Origin: Pseudomonas sp. CFBP 13711
Lineage (GTDB): Bacteria > Pseudomonadota > Gammaproteobacteria > Pseudomonadales > Pseudomonadaceae
Direction of reading: 5' to 3'
Assembly (NCBI RefSeq): GCF_014842265.1
Contig: NZ_JACYVI010000001.1
Location: forward strand, 496,001 to 560,000
DNA: 64,000 bases
The notes beneath the pieces were generated by a model. That model did not search any database and had not been told where the DNA came from. It saw nothing but the letters and a program-made list of their open reading frames with translations. Each line of letters begins with the position of its first letter. Position 1 is the stretch's first letter. The position numbers were made by a program, and so were the translations under genes. Positions 28,230-41,313 of the stretch are shown here, one piece after another.

Positions 28230-28413
28230 GATGAAGCTCCCGTTCATTAGGGTCGAGCCTCAGTTCTGAGGCCCGGGGCATCGATAATCAAGGCTTGGGA
28301 CTGGAATGCCAAGACGCCTTATAAGAAAAGCTGATGAAAACCATCAAAAAGGCTCCAAGCGAATCCCGGAAATCTATGTTACAAACTGCACGCCGACGGA
28401 AAACGCCGTTGGC

Positions 28414-28568
28414 AACGTTCTCAGGGCGGGGTGCGATTCCCCACCGGCGGTAATGGCGCGCAATACGTCTAGCCCGCGAGCGCTTGCAGCGAGCTTACCC
28501 TCGATGCAAGGTCAGCAGACCCGGTGTGATCCCGGGGCCGACGGTATAGTCCGGATGAAGAGAGAACG
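28414..28568 (+). promoter_or_regulatory. FMN riboswitch (RFN element)
   Basis: The conserved aptamer core is easy to see: GTTCTCAGGGCGGGGTGCGA at the 5' side, CCCCACCGGCGGTAAT, then CAGCAGACCCGGTGTGAT, GCCGACGGTATAGTCCGGAT and the closing GAGAGAAC. FMN binding should lower expression of the downstream lumazine synthase. About 130 bases separate it from the start codon. Confidence 0.97.
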
Positions 28569-28664
28569 GGACTGGCACAACAGGATCGTTTCGAGACCAA
28601 TCCAGGCGCTTGGCGTCGCGGACGGTTTCGCACGTACCCTGGCATCCCATTCGATCCAAAACGC

Positions 28665-28686
28665 CCTGTTTTTTTCATTAAACAGG
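28665..28686 (+). promoter_or_regulatory. Hairpin overlapping the ribH ribosome-binding site
   Basis: CCTGTTT pairs with AAACAGG, whose last bases overlap the AGGAG ribosome-binding site at 28684-28688. This suggests the riboswitch acts by sequestering translation initiation. A run of T's inside the loop leaves transcription termination as an alternative. Confidence 0.55.
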
Positions 28687-28697
28687 AGTCAGAACAC

Positions 28698-29192
28698 ATG
28701 CAACCTACCGCCATTCACGCTCACGAGCGCATCGCCTTCATTCAAGCCTGCTGGCACAAGGAAATCGTCGATCAGGCGCGCAAGGGCTTTGTCGCCGAGA
28801 TGGCGCAACACGGTTACGCCGAGACCGACATCGATTTCTTTGAAGTCGGCGGCGCGTTCGAAATCCCGCTTCACGCCAAGTTGCTGGCCAAGTCAGGTCG
28901 CTACGGCGGTGTCGTGGCTGCAGGTCTTGTGGTCGACGGCGGCATCTATCGCCACGAGTTCGTCGCGCAATCGGTGATCAGCGCGCTGATGCAGGTTCAG
29001 TTGGAAACCGAAGTGCCAGTCTTCTCGGTCGTGCTGACCCCGCACCACTTCCACGCCGGTGAAGAGCACCAGAAGTTCTTCTTCGATCACTTCGTACACA
29101 AGGGTCAGGAAGCGGCCAAGACCTGCGCGGACACGCTGACAAAGCTGCGTGCAGTGCGTCGGGTGAGTGAGGGGCAGAAAGCGGCGGGTTGA
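28698..29192 (+). CDS. ribH: 6,7-dimethyl-8-ribityllumazine synthase, RibH2 type
   Basis: 164 residues. Condenses the ribityl-pyrimidine with dihydroxybutanone phosphate, the penultimate riboflavin step. The start MQPTAIHAHERIAF follows AGGAG. TPHHFHAGEEHQKFF supplies the active-site His region, and FFEVGGAFEIPLHA is the substrate-binding strand. The sequence is the decameric RibH2 branch known from rhizobia and Brucella rather than the icosahedral RibH normally found in the rib operon. It is a single gene under its own FMN riboswitch, so it is probably a second lumazine synthase in this genome. Confidence 0.92.
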   Translation: MQPTAIHAHERIAFIQACWHKEIVDQARKGFVAEMAQHGYAETDIDFFEVGGAFEIPLHAKLLAKSGRYGGVVAAGLVVDGGIYRHEFVAQSVISALMQVQLETEVPVFSVVLTPHHFHAGEEHQKFFFDHFVHKGQEAAKTCADTLTKLRAVRRVSEGQKAAG

Positions 29193-29282
29193 TCACGAGG
29201 CGCCCACTGAAACCGGCACTTCAACGGCAAGATATATAGGGCCGTTGAAAACACCGCAATGTGGCGTAGTGAACACGGTCAT

Positions 29283-29373
29283 GTGGGAGTGAGCTTGCTC
29301 ACGAAGACGGCATTTCAGCCGCTACAAATTTAGCGGATGTACCGGCCCCTTCGCGAGCAAGCTCGGCTCCCAC
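29283..29373. repeat. REPIN
   Basis: GTGGGAGTGAGCTTGCTCAC at the left and TTCGCGAGCAAGCTCGGCTC at the right. It lies between the convergent ribH and aruE genes. The rest of 29193-29483 shows nothing else recognisable. Confidence 0.85.
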
Positions 29374-29483
29374 AAGTCCGCATTAGCGGGAAAATCACCG
29401 ATGCCCCGCCTGACTCAACCAGAGCCGTCACAACCAAGTGCGCTCCTGCAATCATTGAGCGACTGCGATTTGAACAGGTCGCG

Positions 29484-30491
29484 TCAGGCCAATGTCTCTT
29501 CCGTCGCCGGCACGATCAGAATCCCCGCCCGCAGCCCGTTCTTGACGTTCGGGTTGGGGAAGATGATCCGGGCGCCCTCTTCTTCTATGACCCAGCGTGA
29601 ATCGGCCAGGTCTTCGGCCAGCACGTAGCCTTTTTCCAGTTCCGTGAAGTTCTCGATGTCCGCTGGCAAGTTCAGGCGGAAGGCGTCGCTGTGCTTGATG
29701 ATCTCCCGGGCTACGCTGAACAGCTGCAACCCGGCCAGATCCCCAGGCTCATCGGCTTCGGTGCCGGTGATCAGGCGTTCGAGGCAGGATTTCAGCTTGT
29801 CGAGATTGACCTGCTGGTTCTGCCCGAACGGGCGTGCCTTGCCCAATTCCAGGGTGAAGGCTTCGGCGTCGAGCTTGTCGTAGGTGTAGGCGCTGAACAC
29901 GATCGACGACTTGTTCTGCAGCAGCACCGCTTCCATGCCGGCAGTGCGCAGCCGGGCGAGTTCGCGGCGGGAGTGAGCGCGACCCTCCTTCCACGGATAC
30001 AGCGCGAACTGCTCGATCTTCGAACCGCGAATCGCCGTGTGCAGGTCGTAATGCAGGCGGTAGCGGCCCGGAATATTGAAGAAGCTGGCGGCCAGACGCT
30101 CGAGTTCGCAGGCGCGCAAGGCTTCGCTGCCGCCGCTGTGCTCATGACGGCCATTGAACAGCCGGTTGACGTCCTGCTCGACGTAACGCCCGCCGCTGCG
30201 CATCGCTTCGGGATTGCCGAACAGGAACAGAATACGTGCGCGAGGCTTGAGTTCGCCCCGGGCGATGGCGTGAATCAGCGCGTCGAGCAACTCGATGGGC
30301 GCGGTTTCATTGCCGTGGATGCCGGCGGACAGCAGCAGGTCGGTGCCATTGCCCCGCGCTTCGGGAGGCCGGACTTCCAGCGCCCCCTCGGCGAGCCAGC
30401 GCATGCGAACGCCGTCGACGGTCAGCTGAGTCTTTTCCGCGGGTTCGCGACCCGCGAGGGTCAGTTCAAGCAGTTTGCCGAGGGCGAGCAT
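29484..30491 (-). CDS. astE: Succinylglutamate desuccinylase
   Basis: 335 residues. The last AST-pathway enzyme, hydrolysing N-succinylglutamate to glutamate and succinate (aruE in Pseudomonas). It is an M14-type zinc enzyme: His and Glu ligands in [11 protein letters not shown], the third ligand in [11 protein letters not shown]. The catalytic acid is expected in [12 protein letters not shown]. It ends the aruCFGDBE series, 20 bases downstream of the small unknown gene, and is translated as part of the operon. Confidence 0.95.
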   Translation of the reverse strand: MLALGKLLELTLAGREPAEKTQLTVDGVRMRWLAEGALEVRPPEARGNGTDLLLSAGIHGNETAPIELLDALIHAIARGELKPRARILFLFGNPEAMRSGGRYVEQDVNRLFNGRHEHSGGSEALRACELERLAASFFNIPGRYRLHYDLHTAIRGSKIEQFALYPWKEGRAHSRRELARLRTAGMEAVLLQNKSSIVFSAYTYDKLDAEAFTLELGKARPFGQNQQVNLDKLKSCLERLITGTEADEPGDLAGLQLFSVAREIIKHSDAFRLNLPADIENFTELEKGYVLAEDLADSRWVIEEEGARIIFPNPNVKNGLRAGILIVPATEETLA

Positions 30492-30511
30492 GGGGAGCTT
30501 CCTGCGCAGGC

Positions 30512-30805
30512 TTAGTCGTGGGTGCAGTCAGGGCCGTGCACGTGGCCTTCTTCGTCGTCGCCGCTCATGTCAGCCGGTTCCATTTCCAGCTGCAGGCTGA
30601 CCAGGTTGGTCGCCAATGGACGCAGCAGCAGGTTGGCGTATTCGGCATCGCCTTCTTCGACGTCAACGCCGATCAGCAACTGGCCACGGCCGTCCTGTTG
30701 AATCCAGACTTCTTTGCCCTGCCAGATAACGGCAAGACGGGTGCAGGACGTTTCCAGCTGAGTGCCGTCGGTGTCTTCGAGGATCAAACGCAGCGCGTCG
30801 GTCAT
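30512..30805 (-). CDS. Small conserved protein of the aru operon (97 aa, unknown function)
   Basis: A short acidic protein (starting [18 protein letters not shown]) with a strand-rich middle ([20 protein letters not shown]) and a tail containing His, Cys and Asp, [11 protein letters not shown], that could bind metal. In P. aeruginosa an unassigned gene occupies the same place between aruB and aruE, so it belongs to the operon. No catalytic motif is visible. A helper role for the zinc enzyme AstE next door is a guess based on the metal-binding-like tail. Confidence 0.75.
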   Translation of the reverse strand: MTDALRLILEDTDGTQLETSCTRLAVIWQGKEVWIQQDGRGQLLIGVDVEEGDAEYANLLLRPLATNLVSLQLEMEPADMSGDDEEGHVHGPDCTHD

Positions 30806-30881
30806 GGCAAAACTCTCTCTGTAAAAGCAAAAACATCGCCGCCTGACGCCGCTCGGGCGCAGGCGTAACGGATGGGGTGCA

Positions 30882-32228
30882 TCAGTTGATCTGGAAAGGA
30901 TAGACCGCGCCCAGTTTCAGGTGCTGCGTCAGCTCGTCCAGCGCCGTACGGCATTCAATCAGCAGTTGGGGATCGGCCAGATCACTGTCGCTCATGCGGT
31001 CGCGATAGTGCTTGTCGACCCACTGCGTCAGCGTGTCGTACAGCGGCGCGGTCATGATAACGCCTGGATTGACCGCCGCCAGTTCGGTTTCATTCAGGGC
31101 CACGCGAAGACGCAGGCACGCCGGGCCGCCACCGTTCTGCATGCTCTGCTTGAGATCGAATACCTTGACCTCACTGATCGGGCTGTCGTCCGCAAGCAGG
31201 CGCTGCAGGTAATGCCAAACGCGCTCGTTGCTGCGGCATTCTTCCGGCACGATCAGCAGCATCGAACCGTCGGCGCGGGACAGCAACTGGCTGTTGAACA
31301 GGTACGAACGCACCGCGTCTTCCACGGCTACCTCACTGCGCGGCACGCAAATGGCCTGGAAGCGACCGCCACGTTGACCGAGTTTGTTGTGCAGTTCGGC
31401 GAGCATGGGCTCGGTATTGAGGAATGCGTCCTCGTGATAGAACAGGACCTCGCCATTGCCCACCGAGATCACGTCGTTATGAAACACGCCCTGATCGATC
31501 ACGGCCGGGTTCTGCTGGGCGAAGACGACGCCTTCGGCGCTCAGGCCATGCAGACGCGCAACGGCCTGGGACGCTTCGAGGGTCTGGCGGGCCGGGTATT
31601 TCTGCGGCGCGGGGAAACGGCTGTCGAACGCGGCGCGGCCGAAGACGAAAAACTCGACGCCGGGCTCCCCGTAGCTGCGGCAGAAGCGCGTGTGGTTGGC
31701 CGCGCCTTCGTCGCCGAACTGGGCAACGGCAGGCAGCGCCGCATGGTGGGCGAAATGCTGCTGATCGGCGAACATCGCGCCGAGCACGCGGCTGGTGGTC
31801 GGGTGCTCGATGCTGCGGTGGTATTTGCAGTTGAGGTTGGCGGCGGTGAAATGCACGCGGCCGTCGGCGGTGTCGGCGCTCGGGCTGACCGTGGCGGCGT
31901 TGGCCACCCACATGCTCGACGCCGAGCAACTGGCGGCCAGCAGCGGCATCGACTCTTTGGCCGCGCGCTCGATGACCTGTGCGTCGCTGCCGCTGAAGCC
32001 CAACTTGCGCAGACCGGCCACGTCAGGACGTTCCTGGGGGGCCAGCACGCCCTGGGTAAAACCCATCTCCATCAGCGCTTTCATCTTGGCCAGCCCCTGC
32101 AAAGCGGCCTCGCGCGGATTGGAGGATTGCTGGCAGTTGTTCTGGGACGCGACGTTGCCGTAGGACAGCCCACCGTAGTTGTGGGTCGGGCCCACTAGAC
32201 CGTCAAAGTTGACTTCACAGGATTTCAT
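30882..32228 (-). CDS. astB: N-succinylarginine dihydrolase
   Basis: 448 residues. Converts N2-succinylarginine to N2-succinylornithine, releasing CO2 and two ammonia (aruB). It starts [20 protein letters not shown], the family's invariant N-terminus. The catalytic Cys lies in the segment [18 protein letters not shown], and His residues lie around [14 protein letters not shown] and [11 protein letters not shown]. The fold is the pentein fold. It follows aruD by 70 bases in the operon. Confidence 0.97.
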   Translation of the reverse strand: MKSCEVNFDGLVGPTHNYGGLSYGNVASQNNCQQSSNPREAALQGLAKMKALMEMGFTQGVLAPQERPDVAGLRKLGFSGSDAQVIERAAKESMPLLAASCSASSMWVANAATVSPSADTADGRVHFTAANLNCKYHRSIEHPTTSRVLGAMFADQQHFAHHAALPAVAQFGDEGAANHTRFCRSYGEPGVEFFVFGRAAFDSRFPAPQKYPARQTLEASQAVARLHGLSAEGVVFAQQNPAVIDQGVFHNDVISVGNGEVLFYHEDAFLNTEPMLAELHNKLGQRGGRFQAICVPRSEVAVEDAVRSYLFNSQLLSRADGSMLLIVPEECRSNERVWHYLQRLLADDSPISEVKVFDLKQSMQNGGGPACLRLRVALNETELAAVNPGVIMTAPLYDTLTQWVDKHYRDRMSDSDLADPQLLIECRTALDELTQHLKLGAVYPFQIN

Positions 32229-32298
32229 CGGTGAGGCTCCGTGGATCTGTTTTTATGTGCACATTCTTCGACGTGCGCTGCGCTATCAAGGAGCGCGG

Positions 32299-34790
<2,492 letters not shown>

Positions 34791-34911
34791 GCTTTCTCCT
34801 CATGCCGGTGGTTCTGCAACCGCCGGCGAACTCGCTAACCTGCTTTACGGCGTTGGCCTGCGACTGCAGCGCCCATCACCGTCAACTCATCTCATCCATC
34901 GAGCCCGGCTT

Positions 34912-35943
34912 TCAGACCGCGACAATGCGCACGCTGGCGCCTTCGCCGACACCCAGCGCTTCGGCCGCGGCCAGGCTCAGGGCCACTGGCTTGCCCGGCA
35001 CCCAGTCCAGTTCCAGCATCACCGCGCGGTAATCCTGCAACTGGCCGTTGGAAACCAGATAAGGCCGCCCGCCCTTGACCGCATCACCGGTACTGACCGT
35101 GTCGACCTTGACCGGCACGACGCGGCTCTGGGCGATGGAGCGAATGCCGGACACCCGCGCGTGCAGGGTCGGCCCGCCATCGAAGATGTCGATGTAATGA
35201 TCAGTCTCGAAGCCTTCGCGCATCAGGATGTCGAAGGTGATCTGCGCACGCGGATGGACCTGGCCCATGGCTTCCTGCGCTTCATCGGGCAGCAGCGGCA
35301 CGTAGATCGGGTAATGGGGCATCAGCTCGGCGAGGAAGGTCCGGCTTTTCAACCCGCACAGGCGCTCGGCTTCGGCGTAGTTGATGTCGAAGAAGTTGCG
35401 GCCGATGGCGTCCCAGAAGGGTGAGTCGCCGTGGTCGTCGCTGTAACCGACGATCTCGGTCACCACCGAATCGGCGAAGCGCTCCGGGTGGCTGGCGACG
35501 AACAGCAGACGGCCACGGGAATTGAGTTCCGACCACAGCGTGCCGACCAGCTCAGGCAGCACGTAGAAGCTGGTCAGCAGGCTGTTGCCGGTGAGGTCGT
35601 GGCACTGCGAGAGCACGTGGATCTTGTTGTGGATCTTCAGTTCACGGGAGGCGTGGACAAAGGTTTCGTTGCGAAAGCTGTAGAACGGCTCGGAATAACC
35701 CGCCGAAGCGACGATCCCGGAGCAGCCCACCAGACGACCAGATTCGGTGTCTTCGAGGACAAAGAAGTAGGTCTCTTCGCCGTTGAAACTGACTTCCGCC
35801 GCGAACGAGGCTTCGGACGCCGCAATCTTGTCACTCAGACGTCCAGCGTCATCCGGCAGGGACGTGACACCAATCGGGCTGTCTGCCGCGAGTCGTTGAA
35901 CCTCGCTCAGATCCGCCATTTGCGCGGGGCGCATCACCAGCAT
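34912..35943 (-). CDS. aruF: Arginine/ornithine N-succinyltransferase, alpha-type subunit
   Basis: 343 residues, starting MLVMRPAQMADLSEVQRLAA, with AAGGAG eight bases upstream; a longer frame upstream runs through a poly-A tract and REP sequence and is excluded. Family segments CHDLTGNSLLTSFYVLPELV and DDHGDSPFWDAIGRNFF align with AruG. It acts with AruG on arginine and ornithine. About 190 bases, with a REPIN, an 11-base A tract and a small terminator-like hairpin, separate it from aruC, so its level may be tuned apart from aruC. Confidence 0.95.
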   Translation of the reverse strand: MLVMRPAQMADLSEVQRLAADSPIGVTSLPDDAGRLSDKIAASEASFAAEVSFNGEETYFFVLEDTESGRLVGCSGIVASAGYSEPFYSFRNETFVHASRELKIHNKIHVLSQCHDLTGNSLLTSFYVLPELVGTLWSELNSRGRLLFVASHPERFADSVVTEIVGYSDDHGDSPFWDAIGRNFFDINYAEAERLCGLKSRTFLAELMPHYPIYVPLLPDEAQEAMGQVHPRAQITFDILMREGFETDHYIDIFDGGPTLHARVSGIRSIAQSRVVPVKVDTVSTGDAVKGGRPYLVSNGQLQDYRAVMLELDWVPGKPVALSLAAAEALGVGEGASVRIVAV

Positions 35944-35959
35944 GGTGTCACTCCTTGAG

Positions 35960-35984
35960 AAAAAAATCGGGCCGGTTGTCCGGC
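35960..35984 (-). terminator. Weak terminator-like hairpin in the aruF leader
   Basis: On the minus strand GCCGG-ACAA-CCGGC is followed by CCGA and seven T's, ending a few bases before the aruF ribosome-binding site. The stem is short, so it would attenuate rather than stop transcription. An 11-A tract lies just upstream at 35990-36000. Confidence 0.4.
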
Positions 35985-36020
35985 ACAGGAAAAAAAAAAA
36001 GCTGAAGCGGCGCTCAACCT

Positions 36021-36109
36021 TGTGGGAGCGAGCTTGCTCGCGAATGCGGCGTGTCTGATCCAAGCGTTTCGCTGACACACCGTTATCGCGAGCAAGCTCA
36101 CTCCTACAG
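36021..36109. repeat. REPIN inside the aru operon
   Basis: TGTGGGAGCGAGCTTGCTCG at the left and TATCGCGAGCAAGCTCACTC at the right. It lies between aruC and aruF. Confidence 0.88.
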
Positions 36110-36136
36110 AGGTTATGCGTCCATTAGCGAAGGGCT

Positions 36137-37456
<1,320 letters not shown>

Positions 37457-37481
37457 TTATAGCGCCAAACCGGCTTTTTAC

Positions 37482-37502
37482 GGGGTTTTCGGCAATGCGA
37501 CA
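37482..37502 (-). promoter_or_regulatory. Putative ArgR half-site, distal to aruC
   Basis: TGTCGC-ATTGCCGA-AA-ACCCC fits TGTCGC-N8-AA-N5. It has the same orientation as the proximal site, 51 bases away, and shares ATTG-N2-GAAA with the site ahead of aotJ. Confidence 0.6.
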
Positions 37503-37581
37503 AATTGCGTCACAAAGGCGCAGTTTAAACACTGGCGTGCGGTTGGGGCACTGTTGAGTTCAGGGCGACCCGTCTGGATTT

Positions 37582-38565
37582 TCAACCGCGCTCGGCGGGC
37601 ACCGATGACAATTCGAACGGGCTGCTGCTGCGACGCTGGTTGCGGTCTTCGCGAGGGGTGGCGCCGAAGAAGTTACGGTAGGCGCTGGAGAAATGCGGCC
37701 CCGAAGAGAACCCGCAGGACAGGCCGATCTGAATGATCGATTTGCTCGTCTGCATCAGCATCTGCCGCGCCTTGTTCAGGCGCAGTTCGAGGTAATACTG
37801 GCTCGGCACCCGATTGAGGTACTGCTTGAAGATGCGCTCCAGCTGACGTCGCGACACGCACACGTGCTGGGCGATTTCGTCGGTGGTCAGCGGTTCTTCG
37901 ATGTTGGCTTCCATCAACAGCACCGCCTGGGTCAGCTTCGGGTGACTGGAACCCAAACGGTTCTGCAGTGGAATCCGTTGACGCTCGCCGCCTTCGCGGA
38001 TGCGCTCCACCACCAGTTCTTCCGACACCGCGCCGGCCAGTTCGGCGCCGTGGTCACGGGCAAGCACGGCCAGCAACAGATCCAGCACCGACATCCCGCC
38101 GCAGGCCGTCAGGCGATCGCGATCCCAGTCGAACAAATGGCTGGTGGCGATGACCTTGGGGAAGCGCTCGGCGAAATCGTCCTGCCAGCGCCAGTGCACC
38201 GCCGCCCGGTACCCGTCGAGCAAGCCCAATTGCGCCAGCGGATACACACCCGCCGACAACCCACCAATCACGCAACCGGCGCGGACCAGTTGCTTGAGCG
38301 CGCCGCCGAGGGCCGAAGACATGGGCGCCGGTGGCTCGTCGGCCAGCAGAAACAGCTTCTGAAACCCTTCCAGACGACCGACCCACGGCTCGCCCGGCAA
38401 TTGCCAACCGCTGCCATCAATCGGCGGTTCTGCCTGCAGAAACGACAGTTCGTACACCACTTCGGGGTGAACGCGCTGAGCAACACGCAGGGCTTCCTCC
38501 GCCAGCGCCAGGGTCAAGGCTTTGGTGCCGGGCCAGATGAGAAATCCGATTCGATGGGCAGTCAT
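37582..38565 (-). CDS. argR: ArgR, AraC-family arginine-responsive regulator
   Basis: 327 residues, starting MTAHRIGFLIWPGTKALTLA. The N-terminal DJ-1/PfpI-like (GlxA-type) ligand domain covers about 1-195 (VIGGLSAGVYPLAQLGLLDG). The C-terminal AraC DNA-binding domain, about 215-315, includes TDEIAQHVCVSRRQLERIFK and SIIQIGLSCGFSSGPHFSSA. In P. aeruginosa the orthologue activates aru and aot genes with arginine and represses biosynthesis. It is unrelated to E. coli ArgR. It ends the aot operon and precedes aruC, and matching DNA sites lie upstream of both transcripts. Confidence 0.96.
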   Translation of the reverse strand: MTAHRIGFLIWPGTKALTLALAEEALRVAQRVHPEVVYELSFLQAEPPIDGSGWQLPGEPWVGRLEGFQKLFLLADEPPAPMSSALGGALKQLVRAGCVIGGLSAGVYPLAQLGLLDGYRAAVHWRWQDDFAERFPKVIATSHLFDWDRDRLTACGGMSVLDLLLAVLARDHGAELAGAVSEELVVERIREGGERQRIPLQNRLGSSHPKLTQAVLLMEANIEEPLTTDEIAQHVCVSRRQLERIFKQYLNRVPSQYYLELRLNKARQMLMQTSKSIIQIGLSCGFSSGPHFSSAYRNFFGATPREDRNQRRSSSPFELSSVPAERG

Positions 38566-38714
38566 GGCGTGCAATCCGAAACGTGTCGCTAAAAGGGGTC
38601 GCACGCCTGGCATGCGATGGGATTCTGTAACCTTCAGTCAATGGCTGCGGCCTGAATGACGCGCAGCATGAACCGTTCTGAAGCAAAACGCACCGCTCTC
38701 ACGTGGCAGGCGGG

Positions 38715-39479
38715 TTACTTCAAACTGCCTGACAGGAACTGCTGCAAACGCTCGGATTTCGGATTGACCAGCACTTCACGGGGATTGCCGGATTCTTCAA
38801 CCAGGCCCTTGTGCAGGAAGATCAGCTGATTCGACACTTCACGGGCAAAGCCCATTTCGTGAGTGACCACCACCATGGTCCGGCCCTCCTGGGCCAGCGC
38901 CTGCATGACTTTCAGCACATCACCGACCAACTCGGGGTCCAGGGCGGACGTCGGTTCGTCGAACAGCATGACTTCCGGCTCCACTGCAAGCGCCCGGGCA
39001 ATCGCCACGCGCTGCTGTTCGCCGCCGGACATATGCCCTGGATAGGCGTCCTTGCGGTGATACACACCGACCTTGTTCAGATAATGCTCAGCCTTTTCCA
39101 GCGCTTCTTTCTTCGGCACGCCCAATACATGCACCGGCGCCTCGATGATGTTTTCCATCGCCGTCATGTGCGACCACAGGTTGAAGTGCTGAAACACCAT
39201 CGACAGCCGCGAACGCATGCGCTGCAGCTGTTTCGGGTCAGCCGCCTTCAGGCCGCCGTCCTTGTTGGAGACCAGCTTGAGCTCTTCGTTGTTGAGCAGA
39301 ATGCGGCCGGATTTCGGCTGCTCCAGCAAGTTGATGCAGCGCAGAAAGGTGCTTTTACCCGAGCCGCTGGAGCCGATGATGCTGATGACATCGCCGGCCT
39401 TGGCGGTCAGCGAAACGCCTTTGAGCACTTCGTGACTGCCATAGCACTTGTGCAGGTCCTGGACTTCCAGTTTGTTCAT
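38715..39479 (-). CDS. aotP: Arginine/ornithine ABC transporter ATP-binding protein
   Basis: 254 residues, starting MNKLEVQDLHKCYGSHEVLK. Walker A IIGSSGSGKSTFLRCINLL, signature MSGGEQQRVAIARALAVEP, Walker B VMLFDEPTSALDPE. It belongs to the HisP/polar amino-acid class, with the family-typical insert after Walker A. It energises AotQM. The gene follows aotO by about 20 bases. Confidence 0.96.
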   Translation of the reverse strand: MNKLEVQDLHKCYGSHEVLKGVSLTAKAGDVISIIGSSGSGKSTFLRCINLLEQPKSGRILLNNEELKLVSNKDGGLKAADPKQLQRMRSRLSMVFQHFNLWSHMTAMENIIEAPVHVLGVPKKEALEKAEHYLNKVGVYHRKDAYPGHMSGGEQQRVAIARALAVEPEVMLFDEPTSALDPELVGDVLKVMQALAQEGRTMVVVTHEMGFAREVSNQLIFLHKGLVEESGNPREVLVNPKSERLQQFLSGSLK

Positions 39480-39500
39480 GATGTCGGTTCTCACAAGTAA

Positions 39501-40613
39501 TCAGTCACTGAGCAGGCGGCCGCTGCGCAACGGTGTGCGGCCGGCCACTTTGGCCATCCAGAAACCCGGCTGGGCGTAACGCAGTTTTTCGATGGCGAAC
39601 AGCACCCCGGCGGTACCGGCACAGACGGTGGTGGCGCGATCGGTCAACGGGTCGATGACTTCGAACAGCGGCTCGCCGGGCTCGACCCAGGCCCCCGCTG
39701 GACGCAAGAAGGTCAGCACGCCGGGATGGGGCGCATAAATCATTTCGGTGCCTTCGAACGGCATGCCTTCGCAGGCTTCATGGCCAGGTTGCGGCCACTC
39801 GCCACTGATCAGGCCCTGCTCGGCCAGAAACGCCAGAATGCCTTCGGCGTAGGCCTCGGCTTCGGCCTTGCCGGTGTTGGCCTGACCGCCCAGTTCGAGG
39901 GTAGTCGCCAGGCAGGCCAGCGGTATCTGCGCGTCCGGAAACTGCTTGGACAAACGCAACCACGGCAGCGAACAGGCTTCGTCGAACGAGCTGCCGCCGG
40001 AATCTTCGGCCAGCAGCGCGACGGTCACCCCCAGATGCGCCGACAGCGAACGCCACTGCGGCCAGTGCTGCGGCAAGGCGTACATGTGCAGCGAAGCGTC
40101 GGTGTCGCAATGCAGGTCCAGCACCACGTCGGCGTTGCAGGCATGACTGAGCAAGACGCGCTGCATACCGGCCAGCTCGCTGCCGGCCGGCGGCAATTGC
40201 TCGAGCACGTCGGCCATGGCCTGACGGATCAGTTTGACGTTGGCGTGGGGGTCGTCACCGAGCTTGCCTGCCAGCGCCTGGGCGACCGGCTCGCTCAGCT
40301 CGGTGAAATCGCGATTGAAGTTCTTGCCGCTGCCGTACTCGAAACGGCCCTGGTGGTTGCCCTGCAGCAACTGGCCCAGACCGATCGGATTGGCGACCGG
40401 CACCAGCTCGATGACGCCCTTGAGCAGGCCCTGTTCTTCCAGCTGGGTCAGGCGTTTCTTCAATTCCCAGGCGGTGCGCATGCCCGGCAGCTCGTCGGCG
40501 TGCAGGCTGGCCTGAATGTAGGCCTTGCGCTCGCCCTGACCGAAACGGAACACACTCAGGGTGCGCTGGGTGCCGAGATTGCCCCACGGTAGATCGTGAT
40601 CGATGCGCTGCAT
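39501..40613 (-). CDS. aotO: AotO, aspartoacylase/AstE-like zinc hydrolase of the aot operon
   Basis: 370 residues. An M14-type succinylglutamate desuccinylase/aspartoacylase fold: zinc ligands in SLHADELPGMRTAWEL and LDLHCDTDASLHMY. The C-terminal half (GVLTFLRPAGAWVEPGEPLF) is a barrel-type domain with the biotinyl/RimK-linked look seen in this subfamily. P. aeruginosa has the same gene in the same place, with no transport role shown. An activity on an acylated arginine-related compound is plausible but unproven. It starts two bases after the aotM stop codon. Confidence 0.88.
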   Translation of the reverse strand: MQRIDHDLPWGNLGTQRTLSVFRFGQGERKAYIQASLHADELPGMRTAWELKKRLTQLEEQGLLKGVIELVPVANPIGLGQLLQGNHQGRFEYGSGKNFNRDFTELSEPVAQALAGKLGDDPHANVKLIRQAMADVLEQLPPAGSELAGMQRVLLSHACNADVVLDLHCDTDASLHMYALPQHWPQWRSLSAHLGVTVALLAEDSGGSSFDEACSLPWLRLSKQFPDAQIPLACLATTLELGGQANTGKAEAEAYAEGILAFLAEQGLISGEWPQPGHEACEGMPFEGTEMIYAPHPGVLTFLRPAGAWVEPGEPLFEVIDPLTDRATTVCAGTAGVLFAIEKLRYAQPGFWMAKVAGRTPLRSGRLLSD

Positions 40614-40614
40614 A

Positions 40615-41313
40615 TCAGTGCTTCCTCGGGGCGAGGTAAATGAGCCAGCGGCGCTCGGCCAGCTTGAACAGTTTCACCAGAATGAACGTCAGGCAGAGGT
40701 AGAAAACGCCCGCCGTGATGTAGGCCTCGAACGGCAGGTAGAACTGCGCGTTGACCGCGCGCGCCGCACCGGTGATATCCATCAGCGTGACAATCGAGGC
40801 CAGACTGGTGGTCTGCAGCATCATGATCACTTCGTTGCTGTACTGCGGCAGCGCACGGCGCAGGGCCGATGGCAGCAAAATCCGGCGGTACATCTTGGCT
40901 TTGGACATGCCGATTGCCCGCGCTGCTTCGATCTCGCCCGGCGGCGTGGATTTCAGGCTGCCGGCGATGATTTCAGCGGTGTAGGCGCTGGTGTTGATAG
41001 CGAAAGCCAGGCACGCGCAGAAGGTCGCACTCGACAGCCACGGCCACAGGATGCTTTCACGCACCGCTTCAAATTGCGCCAGCCCGTAGTAGATGAGGAA
41101 CAACTGCACCAGCATCGGCGTGCCGCGGATGACGTAGGTGTAGCTCCACGCCAGCAGATTGACCCAGGCGATTTTCGACACGCGCATCAGGCCCAGCGGC
41201 AGGGCAGCGAGCAGGCCGAAAAACAGCGACAGCGCGAGCAGTTTGAGGGTGATCAGCAGACCGCCGAAGTACAGCGGCAGGCTTTCCCAGACGACGTTGT
41301 AATCGAAAATCAT
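40615..41313 (-). CDS. aotM: Arginine/ornithine ABC transporter permease
   Basis: 232 residues, an inner-membrane permease of the HisM class with about five helices. The EAA loop reads EIEAARAIGMSKAKMYRRIL, followed by LPSALRRALPQYSNE, contacting AotP. Its ATGA overlaps the aotQ stop by four bases. Confidence 0.95.
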   Translation of the reverse strand: MIFDYNVVWESLPLYFGGLLITLKLLALSLFFGLLAALPLGLMRVSKIAWVNLLAWSYTYVIRGTPMLVQLFLIYYGLAQFEAVRESILWPWLSSATFCACLAFAINTSAYTAEIIAGSLKSTPPGEIEAARAIGMSKAKMYRRILLPSALRRALPQYSNEVIMMLQTTSLASIVTLMDITGAARAVNAQFYLPFEAYITAGVFYLCLTFILVKLFKLAERRWLIYLAPRKH

